Shown here: piece after piece, positions 24,341 through 35,900 of the stretch | How the letters are laid out: each line of letters begins with the position of its first letter | How positions within the stretch are numbered: the first letter of the stretch is position 1 | Assembly (NCBI RefSeq): GCF_030704535.1 | Contig: NC_081819.1 | Coordinates: forward strand, 18,262,001 to 18,326,000 | DNA from: Vitis vinifera | Taxonomy: Eukaryota > Streptophyta > Magnoliopsida > Vitales > Vitaceae | Length of the DNA stretch: 64,000 nt | Direction: 5' to 3' | The notes under the pieces: generated by a model | What the model was told of the DNA's origin: nothing | The model's database searches: none | Seen by the model: only the letters and a program-made list of their open reading frames with translations | Position numbers and translations under genes: made by a program

Positions 24341-24634
24341 TCTCTTTCTTTTGAATGAGATAGCTTCTCTTTTCTTCTCTGAGGTTCAGCCTCTGTTATT
24401 TCTCCGTTGCTCTCTGCCTTCTCTATCTAATGTGTAAGAGAATTACAGATAGACACACTTTCTTCTGTTTGCCTGGAAAATTTCAAATTCTTTCCCGAGA
24501 AAAATCTTGACAGGAAAGCTCTGAAAGATTTTTTTTTTTTTTCTTAGGGTTTCTCTCTGTAATTCTTTCCGGGTATCTGCTATTTTTATTGGGTTTCGTT
24601 TTATCTCTACTGGGTTTTCTGGGTTTTGGCCTCT

Positions 24635-25717
24635 ATGACTTCAGTTCAGAAACAAGAGGTTGAAGAAGAAGACGATACGAGAGCCGTTGATCTCAGAATT
24701 AACGGTGGAGAAAACGCGGAGTCAATTGATCACAAGAAAGACGACAACAGAGCTCCATCTTCAGACCCACCTTCGGCGGCGCAACCACAAGAACAACCAG
24801 TGGCGGCGGTTGCGGCGATTTCGTTGAAGGCAGAGCCTGATGCAGAGGAGAGGTCTCCGGCGGCACCGCCAGCTATGGGGGTGGTGCCGGTGGCCATGCC
24901 GATGCCGGTGCAAGTGCGGAGGCCGGCGCCTCCGGTAAAGAGGGCGTCGACGAAGGACCGGCACACGAAGGTAGAGGGACGCGGGCGGAGGATCCGAATG
25001 CCCGCGACATGCGCGGCCCGAATCTTCCAACTGACGCGAGAGCTCGGCCACAAATCAGACGGCGAAACCATTCGGTGGCTCCTAGAACACGCCGAGCCGG
25101 CAATAATCGCCGCCACCGGCACCGGCACAGTTCCAGCTATCGCCATGTCCGTCGGCGGGACCCTCAAGATCCCCACCACCTCAACCGCCACCACCCAAGA
25201 ACCCGACCCCAACAAAAAGAAACGTAAACGACCTGCCAACAGTGAGTTCGTCGACGTTAACGATGCCGTTTCAGTCTCCTCCGGCCTTGCCCCAATCGCT
25301 ACCCCGTTAGCTCCCCAAGGGCTCGTACCCATGTGGGCCATACCATCAAACGCCGTCGGCGCATTCTGGATGGTCCCGCCTACCACCGCCATTGCCGGGC
25401 CTTCGAACCAGCCTCAGATATGGACGTTTCCTCCAACTGCGACGCCTCTCATCAACATCTCCGCGAGACCCATTTCTTCTTTCGTCTCATCCATGCATCC
25501 TACAATCAACGTAGCCTCTGCAACAGCTTCAGCAGCTTCCACAGTCGGTGTCAAAGCTTCAAAAGCTTCATCAACCATGGCTCCAAGCTCAACCTCTACT
25601 GCCACCACGACTACTACTACTACAAGCACCACAACTACCCAGATGCTAAGAGACTTCTCTCTGGAGATTTACGATAAACAAGAGCTTCAGTTCATGTCTC
25701 GCTCCTCAAAGCATTGA
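24635..25717 (+). CDS. TCP9: Class I TCP transcription factor, TCP9-like
   Basis: Single-exon gene for 360 residues. The TCP basic helix-loop-helix domain spans about residues 102-158: [20 protein letters not shown] is the class I basic region, followed by [19 protein letters not shown] and [15 protein letters not shown]. After it come conserved TCP9/TCP19-clade blocks ([19 protein letters not shown] as a likely nuclear signal, [28 protein letters not shown]) and the clade-specific C-terminus [14 protein letters not shown]. The N-terminus is acidic then Ala/Pro-rich, and a Ser/Thr run precedes the C-terminus. Class I TCPs bind GTGGGNCC-type sites and control growth and cell proliferation genes. 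The first ATG of the frame (24635) is used; upstream the frame has no other ATG. TCP9 versus TCP19 orthology is less certain than the class. Confidence 0.93.
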   Translation: MTSVQKQEVEEEDDTRAVDLRINGGENAESIDHKKDDNRAPSSDPPSAAQPQEQPVAAVAAISLKAEPDAEERSPAAPPAMGVVPVAMPMPVQVRRPAPPVKRASTKDRHTKVEGRGRRIRMPATCAARIFQLTRELGHKSDGETIRWLLEHAEPAIIAATGTGTVPAIAMSVGGTLKIPTTSTATTQEPDPNKKKRKRPANSEFVDVNDAVSVSSGLAPIATPLAPQGLVPMWAIPSNAVGAFWMVPPTTAIAGPSNQPQIWTFPPTATPLINISARPISSFVSSMHPTINVASATASAASTVGVKASKASSTMAPSSTSTATTTTTTTSTTTTQMLRDFSLEIYDKQELQFMSRSSKH

Positions 25718-27560
25718 AAACGGATAAAAAGTGTTTTCATTTGTTTCCGAAAACACGAGAGAACAGAGGGGTCCGTTTTCTCCGTTTTGAGTTTACGGGT
25801 AGTGCGAAGGAAAATCATGTCTTCCAAAGCATGGAAAGCAGAAAAAAACAAAAGTGTTTTCTCCGTTTTGGTTTTTGGGATTCACGTGCTCACGTGAGGA
25901 GAGTTTAAATGCGCGCACGTGTAAGGTGGGCCCGGAGTAGCCGGAGAAGTTGGTTGAGAGGAAAGGGGCATTTAGTGGGGCCCCACAAAGTGGTGGGTCA
26001 ACACTCAACAGAGAGCCAGCGAGGTGCTCCGTGGGCCGTGCGGAGTAGTTTTTGTACGGTGGCCCACCTCATCAGTCTGTCATGTGATGGATTGGTGCGG
26101 GCCCCGACGCACTTGTGGGCCCTCCCAGACCGTTTTGCTCTGCTCCCGAGGCTGCCGCGTGGTGGTCCCTACGCTTCTCGGTGGTCCGATCGAGACCAGT
26201 GCCAAAAGCTCAGGCTGTCGTACTATACAGGTGTCGACCTTTCAGCTCTTACCTGGCGGGGCTCCTCCCTCGCGGACACGTGGGCTCTTTTTTGTTGGCC
26301 TAATCACAACCGTCAGATCTTTTTTTTTTTTTTTTTTTTCTCTTGATTTTTTATTTCTGATACAAAGCATGTTGAATGATGTTAATTTCTAAGTCAATGA
26401 CAATTTCTCACCCTCAAATTTCGATTTATCGGGGGATTTTCAAAGGATATAAAAGTATTTGAATGGATTGGACCAATTTGGAATTTGGAATTTGGAGGGC
26501 CGTGGGACCTAATCTCCACCAGCCATGGTGGGGGCCCAATTGGGGAAACGAAAAAGGAAGAAAGAGTTAGCAACTGGGTCTCTACTTGTGCACATTTGAG
26601 TTCTCCGATAATATATTAATAATTTTATTTATATTTGTAATAGTTTTTTATTATTTGCCTATGATGGGGAAATTGACTAGTGAATATCTGAAGCCATGCC
26701 GTGTGAGGTGGGTTAAGTAAGGAGAGAAGAATTAAACAAAAATATCAAAGAAAGTTGAGTAGGGGGGAGTGGGACTTGGTGGGGGTGGTCAGTGGTGTAG
26801 GAAATGGAAAGTATACAAGCGAAGCCCGTCTCACGTGTGCCCACTTTTCCATCAAAAACGGGGGGTCCACACTTTGTAATACAGTCTGGATCCACAACAC
26901 CTCATGGTGGTCCACGTGTACGGTGGATGTTGAACTTTTTGTCCATCAAAACCTTGTTTAACTCATGCTCGGCCCCACACCCTAATTTCGCCTTACGCCT
27001 CCCACCCTTTTTGAGCTGGGAGACCCACCACTGTTCCCCCACCTAAATCTTGGCGCGTCAAGCCCACTTTCCGCCACTGGTAGCTAACCCTAGAATTAAG
27101 CCATGTGCCTTTGTAAAGTTTACCGGTATAATGCTGACAAAGTAATTCCTATTTCGTTGGGAGAGTGTTGATAACGCTCTCCGTAACGCGTGGCCATGAG
27201 TTGATCCCGGTGTATATGCTATGCATGCGGGAAAGCTTATCACCATTCACTTACATATGGGTATGGTCGTCGGGCCCCAACGTCCACCACAAATCCACCA
27301 AGACCAACCCAGTGGGGCCTGGGCTTGTGTGGATGGACTAGTGGCCCCTTAAAAAAAGAAAGGGCCAAGTTAATGGACGGTCTAGATCAATCAACATTAT
27401 TTTATTTCCAGCCGCTTTTTCAGCGTAGTGGTGAGGCCTTTTGGTGGGCCCCATCCCTGCTGGCCCGTTTAAGAGGGTGAGGCCCATGTTGGATGCGGTC
27501 CACAGAGAGAAGTCGGTGACAACTTGGGAGTAGGCCCGGGCCCACTTAACGTTACACGCC
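25718..27560. promoter_or_regulatory. Motif-dense island downstream of TCP9
   Basis: No protein gene is supported. Six CACGTG G-boxes (25883-25888, 25891-25896, 25916-25921, 26277-26282, 26832-26837, 26913-26918) and seven GTGGGNCC/GGNCCCAC loci (25926-25933, palindrome 25975-25986, 26115-26122, 26971-26978, 27312-27319, 27444-27451, 27538-27545) lie in 1.7 kb of comparatively GC-rich DNA. The next gene (PLD beta) is convergent and ends at 29957, so this is not an ordinary promoter of an annotated neighbour. Open frames here have no family features. Confidence 0.5.
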
Positions 27561-27995
27561 AGTGATGCCACATCGCCACCTATACCCTGTGCCCCGACCT
27601 TTTTATCCACTGCCATTGCATCAATCCTCTGCCCCAAAGAGCCAGTTCCTTGTACAAGTGGATAAAGGGTTTTTCTTTTTCCAAGGCCTTTTACTTTCTT
27701 CATTAATAATGAAATATTATTATAAAGCTTTTCCTTTTTCCAAGGCACACTTACGTCTAACATTAAAAGAAGGTTACCCACGAGACAAGATGTCCCATAT
27801 TAAATCCAAATCATCTTAATGTACATAATTGTTGTTCCAATCAAACAACTTCCATCCTTCTCGTTACGAACTACAACACTTCTAATAAAGAATTTGGGTT
27901 GGATTTGAACATTTTTAGATTTGATCATTTGAGACACGTTTTAAAACTATTGTTTAAACTAATCTTCTTCGTTTCATGTTTTTTTTTTTCTTTTA

Positions 27996-28946
27996 AATTA
28001 GTTTGAAATTATGTTTTAATATAAATTTAGAAACCGTAGTTTCAAAATCACAATATCAAAATGCGGTTTAAAAAAAAAAAGGGAGAAAATAATTATCTTA
28101 TGTTTGATTATATAATAAAAAAAATATTTTTTAAAAATAAATATAATTAAAATTAGTTATAAATTTGTGTAGTTTTAAATTATTTAATTTTTATATCGAT
28201 GAATTAAAATAAGTGAAATAAGTTTGAAATTATAAGAATGTTTGATAAAATTTAATATTTATTACTTACTGATTTAAATTAATTTTAAGTTAAATTATAT
28301 TTAAATTGTAGACTTAATTCTTATTTTAAGTATTAAGATTGTTTGATAAAATTAATTGAAAATTTATTTTAAATCACCACATTGACATATTTATCTTCAT
28401 AAATTATAAATAGGGTAAAAGATGTTGTAGAGTAACAAAGGGATTGTAGAAGTAATTAGTTTGAAATTATGTTTTAATATAAATTTAGAAACCATAGTTT
28501 CAAAGCCACAATATCAAAATGCAGCCTCAAATATATATTTTGTAAAAAATTAAGATTAATGTTTGATTTACGGGAGAAAATGATTTTTTCATATTCGATT
28601 ATATAATAAAAAATATTTTTAAAAAATAAATATAATTAAAATTAGTTATAAACTTATGTATTTTTAAATTATTTAATTTTTATATCCATGGGTTAAAATA
28701 AGTGAAATAAGTTTGAAATTATAGGGGTGTTTGATAAAATTTAATATTTATTATTTAATGATTTAAATTGATTTTAAGTTAAATTATACTTAAATTGTTG
28801 ATTTAACTCTTATTTCAGGTATTAAGATTATTTGATAAAATTAATTTAAAATTTATTTTAAATCATCACATTGACATATTTATCTTCATAAATTATAAAT
28901 AGGATAAAAAAAGTTGTAAAGTAACAAAGAGATTGTAAAAGTAATT
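27996..28946. repeat. Tandem direct duplication, period about 458 bp
   Basis: The second copy starts at about 28454. The word TTTGAAATTATGTTTTAATA occurs at about 28002 and 28460; AATATCAAAATGC at about 28051 and 28509; and TAACAAAG(G/A)GATTGTA(G/A)AAGTAATTAG closes each copy. Confidence 0.85.
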
Positions 28947-29058
28947 AGAGCAAATAAAAGTAAAAAGGTAAAATGAAGATGCAAAACTTAAAAATATATT
29001 AATTATTTTTATTTGTTTTTCACTTTAAATCATATCATTAAATTGTTTTACCAAACAC

Positions 29059-29060
<2 letters not shown>
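28725..29060. mobile_element. MITE (family 2) with GGGTGTTTG ends
   Basis: Left end GGGTGTTTGATAAAATTTAAT; the right end on the other strand reads GGGTGTTTGGTAAAACAATTT. It is 336 bp and noncoding. A diverged 5' part of the same element occurs at about 28238 in the first tandem copy, and a longer relative lies at 54586-55019. The ends resemble hAT-type MITEs. Confidence 0.75.
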
Positions 29061-29098
<38 letters not shown>

Positions 29099-29956
29099 TA
29101 TCATTTATTTCTAATTTTTATTTTATTTTACTTTTCATCTTTATTTTCCTTCACTTACATTCGCTAATAAACTAGAAATAATAAAAAAGATGAATCATGA
29201 GAGAGAAAAGTGCTATTTTGAACAAATATTTCAAAATAGGCTCGAACTAAATTATTATTATTATTATTATTTGGGCTAAAAGGGCCCTTTTCAAGACCCA
29301 ACACTCTAGTTTGGCATTGTTTGGCACGAATCTAAAGGAACCCTAATTTCTTGGGCAGTTCTTCAACAAAATTTCAGTTTGGCACGCAGTTAGTAGGGTG
29401 CCCCTATGTTACCGAAATTAATCAGACACCCACCAAAATTTGGCAAGAGTATGTTCATCACTCTCTTCCATTTATTGACAGATACTTGACTTTTGGTGCC
29501 AAAAGAGTCCAAAAAAAAAAAAAAAAATTGCACTTCCATTATAAGGTGGGCCATTTGCTGCCAGATTTACATGCCCAAAATAGAAGGGCAATTAACATCG
29601 CTTGGTGAGCTACTCAATCCATACTTGCCAAACTGAAGGAGTGGTTAAGTAACTTACCACATGTTCCTTTATTTTTAGGTACTTTCTTGCCTGCAATAGA
29701 TGTCAATGGTGTAACATGGGCCTTGTTTCATTCCCAAGCTTCAATCTTTCTGCAACTGTACTTTAATATATAAACATGTACATTATATCTCTTTCAAAAA
29801 GGCTTTACAAACATACATCTATTGACATGATTAGTTGTTTTGAAACAAGTATGCTGTAGTTTCAAATGATGTTCTGTGCTACAATCAGAATAAAAGATGA
29901 CACTAGGAGCTCAAAAGTGTATACCATACATGACCATGGGGGAAGTGACCCACTGA

Positions 29957-32900
29957 TCAAATGGTAAGATTCTCCTGAATGGCAAGAAATGATCCCACGA
30001 TGTTTCCTCCTGCATCTGGAAAAGTTTCGCATTTGGGAATGGGCTTCACCTTGCCCTTTCGATCAACTTCAACTGGGTACTTCAGGAGGTGTCCCCTCAT
30101 TTCTGATATGTCGTCCGATGCAAATTGTTTCCAGTTCATCTCACCCATGGACCTAACCCTCTTTACACATTCCAGACTCTCTGGTTCCACGAAGCAGTCC
30201 TCAATGGTTCCGGTATGCTCTGCCCACAGGGACATCCTGTATCCATAGATCTACAAAACAAGTATACGGGTGTGTAGTGATTAGTCAGACACCAAAATCT
30301 ATGGTCAGGTGGGTAGAATTTCTGATGAAAATGAAATAATCTTATTGCATTCAGCATAGCAACTGAAAATGGTACTCATCTTGTTCCCTTTCCCCTTACC
30401 ATTTACATTTCACATACCATTTTTCCAGTGAGCCTAAACTGTAACCAATTATATCAATTAAAGTTTTGCAATGACTACATCCTAAAAAATGGATTTGTGC
30501 CTCAAAGTTCTACTGAAAACAACATTCAAGTAGACAACAAATTTTGTATTTTTTACACTAATGAAAACAAATATTTTGGAATGGTCTCATTTTCATGAGA
30601 TCCTAAAATAGCTCCTTTAATGAATGACAAAAGAAGTCAACCACGTTCTTTTGCCAGAGCTTACCTGTCCACGTGGATTAGACAGTTTCCGTGCCCAGGT
30701 ATAGTGAGGTTGGTATGCTCCCATTGCAATTTCTGTGTCTCTAGTGCCTTCCATAGAGCGCTGGTTGATGTTTGCAGACCCCAATATCACGTACTCATCA
30801 TCAACTATCATGCCTTTTGAATGAACATAGATCATGAATCGACGGTTCTTCCTACTGTGTGCCTGTTAAGAGCCCAAATAGATCACATTTATACATAAGT
30901 TCTTAACAATCCAGCAACTTGAGGAATTATGGCTGGGCAAATGTAGAAGAATGAAGTAAGTTCAGAGGTTGAACTCTATCTAAACAGGGAAAAAGAAGCT
31001 GATTTTGGCAACACCCTGGACTTGATACATGGCTCAACTGTCCAATTCAAAGGGGCATCAAAAGGCCAGAATTTCACTACATCAAAGAACATAATCTGAA
31101 AGGCACCTCTAGCATTGCACTAGGTGGTGTTTTGTGCTCATCAAAATAAGAGGTACCAAAATCAGGGCTTAAACAAAATTAGTTTAAGGGAAAAGGAAAT
31201 ATACTTGAGGAGTGTTTGCTGCAGTAGGACTCGTAGTGCCTGGAGTTTCACTCCCATCTACAGCTTCGCGATTGCCAAGACAGAAGAAATTCAAATAGTC
31301 TTGTGGAGTGAATGCTTCCTCAAGTCCAACCTCTACTAAAGCCTTGTAAATGGTTTCGTACATCATTTGCATTGTCTTGTGCTGCAGCAATTGACATAAT
31401 GCTGAATTAACAAAATGTAATACTAAACCCACATATAATGCTATTATTTGGCAGATCGATGAGATATCTGGATGTTGCAGAGAAATTAAATCAGTCGATT
31501 GTATTCACATATAATAGTATACATGAGTCTATCACAATAGCAACTTCTTTGCTAATTCTATGTAGTCTATGGTAGAGTGATTCAATACAACAGATGTCAA
31601 GACAAACCGAATTTACTCCAATGAAAATTCTCAAAACGTGTTGAAGGTTCACTGAAATGGAATTTCTTAACAATCAGTTTCATCAATGAACCGACCAAAC
31701 TAAAAATAAAAAATAAATGGGATGGAAGCTCATGATATCAGCAACTTCGAGGAAGATAAAATTCAATCAAAGTAAACTACTCCGAAATTCATATATCATG
31801 CACCATCCTAACAACTTTTATGGGCAAGACAAGACTACATTAAAAGACACCAAAAAGGAGTGGCTTGTCACCCTTGTACATGGAAGGTATAAAGCAAACA
31901 AAGCAAACAAGGAGAAGAACAGGGGAAAGAAAGAAAAGGGAAGCTAAAAGAACCCTCAGCCAACAGAGGAATCCAAAAAAGACAACCTCCCATTTACAGA
32001 ATCCATGACCAACCAAACAATGATTTGAGAACAATTTATTTCAATTCCAACTCCTAAAAGCTAAGTACTTCCAAGAATATCACAATTCCTCTCCTATCGC
32101 TAAGCGTAACATGGCTGTTTTTGCTGGTTTTCACTTTCCCCCTCTTCTTCATGAACCTAACATGCCAATTAACAAAAGTTTTTCAAATGATCTATACCAA
32201 ACACAAGCCACACTAAAATAATGAGAACCATAGACCAAAAGTATTGAACCAAAAATGGTTACTAGGCTCCTCATCCTTCTTGCACATACAACACTAGTTC
32301 ACAAGAGTCCTCATCATCTGATCCACATTTAAGATCTTCATCCATACTGCAGCTCAGAAAAAGAATCCTACTTTGGAGGGAGCATAAGAACACTAACCTT
32401 CTACAAACATAAATGTGGTACTACCTCATATATAGAGCCCTGAAATATGATTAACTGAAAAAGACCATCCTTGGTTTATCTCTGTCAGGTTACCCTCCCC
32501 ATTCTCATTATCAATTATAATAGCAATAAATGAATCCACCATTTGCCTTTGAGGCCTAGCTCAAGTGGTAAAGATAGGGAAGGGTTTGTGGGAGTTCCAC
32601 GTTCAAGTCTCAACGGGACAAAAAATTTAGCTATTAAAAAAAAAAAAAATCCACCGTTGCAATCCCAATCATGAAACATCTGAAGAAAGCACCAATTCCA
32701 ATGCCCCCAATCCTCCATGCTTCCACTGTCTCTTACTGTAGCTTCTTTATTGACTGCAATTGTAAACAGAGTTGAGAAAACGTTGCACGAATTATCGTGC
32801 AAGAGTTTGAGCCTCTGCCCATTCCAAACTGTAAGACTAGTAACTTTAAAACAAGCATCCAACCCCTGATATTTTCCAATGTACTCTTCGAAACCATTTC

Positions 32901-35900
32901 AATAACTTGGAAACTGATAGGCCTCCTATACGTTATGTGTATAATAGAAAAGGGAAGAGGAATATACTGCCAGCTGGCAGTTAGTTGTAACAGCTTTAGT
33001 GGAGGTTAGGTCACAGTTGGATACGGGCTGAGGGGAAGGTTTAAATAGGAAAGGAGGGGGAATTACAGAGGGGGAAAAAATATTGTGGATCTGGTAGGGA
33101 TTTGGGGACCAGTTGGGACTCTTGTTCTTGAAATTCTTGAAATTCAATAATAATTCTCCATTAGATACCTATCAATTTGGTATCAGAGCATCGATCCAGA
33201 TGGCTCAGAAAAGGAATGAAGGTCGCGTGGATTGTCTAGAGAAGGAAGTTGGAGAAATCAGAGAGGAGATGCAACGCTTACCAGGAATGGAAAAGACGGT
33301 GATGGACCTTGCTCAGAACGTAATGCGAGTTCTGCAATCGCTGAAAGAGACACAAAAGGCAGTGGCGGTGTTGTCATTAGGGCGGAACACGATGACTGCT
33401 GCTCAACGAGAAGATCGGGCAGGATGGATCCCAGGAGTTGGGGAACCCAGTGGGGGGGGGGGAGGGGGGGGGGGGGGGGGGATGGCGTTGGATGAGATGA
33501 GGCGAGGTGGAAATGGAGAATGGCGCGGCAGCCGATGGGTGGAGATGCCTGTATTTACGGGAGAGAACCCGGACAGCTGGATCTTCCGGGCCGATTGATA
33601 CTTCGCAACGTACGGACTCACGGAAGAAGAGAAATTAGTCGCCGCCGCGATGAGTTTAGATGGGGATGCACTCTCTTGGTACCAGTGGACTGATTCGAGG
33701 GAGGTGTTTGGGAGTTGGGAAAATTTGAAGAGGCGGTTGTTGCTTCGCTTTCGTCCGACTCAAGAAGGGAGCCTTTGTGAGCAGTTTCTGGCGGTGCGAC
33801 AACAAGGGACAATGGTAGCATACCGGCGGGAATTCGAGATTCTGGCGACTCCATTGAAAGGGATTTCGGAGGAGGTAATGGAAAGCACGTTTATGAATGG
33901 GCTGCTTCCTGAGATCCGGGCTGAGCTACGTCTACTAAAACCATATGGGCTGGGCCACTTGATGGAAATGGCCCAACGAGTTGAAGACAGGAATTTAGCC
34001 ATGAGAGCAGCCTGTGAACCAAATGGCCCAAATGGCCCAAAGAGCACCAAAATGTTGTCATCTGCAAATCGAGGTGAGTGGAAGATTGGGGAAAATTTTC
34101 AGACTAGGGCAGTGGCTGTCGGCGAGAAGACAATGAGCCAGAGACGTGAGATTCCGATAAAGAGACTGACGGAATCGGAGCTTCAAGCCCGTAGAGAGAA
34201 GGGGCTCTGTTTTAAGTGTGAAGAAAAGTTCTCCCCTGGTCATCGCTGTAAGAAAGAATTACAAGTTTTATTGGTGCACGAAGATGAGGAGGAAGACGAT
34301 AACCAGTTTGACGACAGAGCAACCGAAGAACCTGCACTCATCAAGCTGAAAGACGCTGTGGAATTATCTCTAAATTCCGTGGTCGATTTAACTACGCCGG
34401 GAACTATGAAGATCAAGGGAATGATCGGGTCAAAAGAGGTAATCATCCTTGTAGACAGTGGGGCTACCCACAATTTTTTATCCCTTGAATTGGTTCAACA
34501 ATTAGCACTTCCATTAACTACAACAACGAGTTACGGGGTGATGATGGGAACCGGGATATCCGTGAAAGGGAAGGGCATTTGTAGAGGAGTTTGTATTTCA
34601 ATGCAGGGGCTCACCGTAGTGGAAGATTTTCTTCCACTTGAATTAGGCAACACTGATGTGATTCTAGGAATGCCTTGGTTAGGGACCTTAGGAGATGTGA
34701 AAGTAAACTGGAAGATGCTAACGATGAAAATCAAAATGGGGAAGGCAGTGATAGTGTTAAAGGGAGACCCGAGCCTTAGTCGGATTGAGGTATCTCTTAA
34801 AGCAATGGCTAGACTGCAGCACCATAGCCAAGGGGTTTGGGTGGAACTCTGTCAGACTTCCACCACTTCGGATTTGAGTGAAGGAGTACAAGAGGTCCCG
34901 AAAACAGTTAAAGAAGTATTAGATCAACATTAGCAAATTTTTGGGCCAATAACAGGGTTACCACCAAGTCGTGATATTGATCATGCCATTCAATTAATTC
35001 CGGGAGCATCTCCGGTTAATGTCCGACCCTACCGGTATCCACATATTCTAAATAATGAAATAGAGAGATTGGTGCAAGAGATGCTTGAGGCAGGAATTGT
35101 TCGGCCTAGCTTAAGCCCATTTTCTAGTCCAATGTTGTTGGTGAAAAAAAAAGATGGAGGATGGAGGTTTTGTATAGATTACCGCGCCCTCAACAAAGTT
35201 ACAGTCCCGGATCGGTTCCTCATTCCGGTGATTGATGAGTTACTTGACAAACTTCATGGCGCGACCATTTTTTCCAAACTAGATCTCAAATCGGGCTACC
35301 ACCAGATTAGAGTCCGGCAACAAGACATCCCCAAAACGGCATTTCGCACCCATGAAGGTCACTACGAGTTCTTGGTGATGCCTTTTGGGCTAACCAATGC
35401 ACCAACGACTTTCCAATCACTAATGAACCGTATATTTCGGCCACACCTTCGGAAATTTGTGCTCGTATTTTTTGATGACATATTGGTCTACAGCAAAGAC
35501 TTGAAGGAGCATTGTGACCATTTGCAAAGTGTGTTGTCCATTCTGGCGAACCACCAACTGCACGTCAATGGAAAGAAATGTCTCTTTGCTAAACCACAAT
35601 TGGAATACCTGGGCCATTTGGTTTCTGCCAAGGGGGTTGCTGCTGATCCCAACAAGATTTCAGCCATGGTAGAGTGACCCACACCCAAATCCCTTAAAGA
35701 ATTACGAGGATTTCTCGGATTGACTGGATACTATCGTCGATTTGTAGAGGGATATGGAGCTATTTCTTGGCCTCTCACTCAGCAACTCAAAAAAGATGCT
35801 TTTAATTGGAACCTAGAGGCTGAGGTAGCCTTCCAAAAATTGAAAACAACTATGACAACAATACCTGTTTTGGCTTTGCCCAACTTCAGTCAACTCTTCA

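Larger units (their letters stand above)
27561..29956. other. Spacer between convergent TCP9 and PLD beta
   Basis: AT-rich, holding a tandemly duplicated block (27996-28946), a MITE (28725-29060) and a TA repeat (about 29063-29092). The last few hundred bases probably contain the PLD beta 3'-UTR. No gene is seen. Confidence 0.6.

Noticed and set aside
24730..25392. Long antisense open frame across TCP9
   Set aside because: Shadow of the GC-biased TCP9 coding sequence; no family features.
25909..26392. Overlapping open frames downstream of TCP9
   Set aside because: They overlap one another in different frames, contain no domain, and reflect the GC-rich composition of the island.
27338..27781. 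147-residue antisense open frame
   Set aside because: No recognisable domain, no conserved neighbour context, and it runs through motif-dense noncoding DNA.
32550..32620. Possible tRNA gene
   Set aside because: Box A- and box B-like words are present, but there is no cloverleaf pairing and a poly(A) tail plus target duplication follow; it is a SINE.
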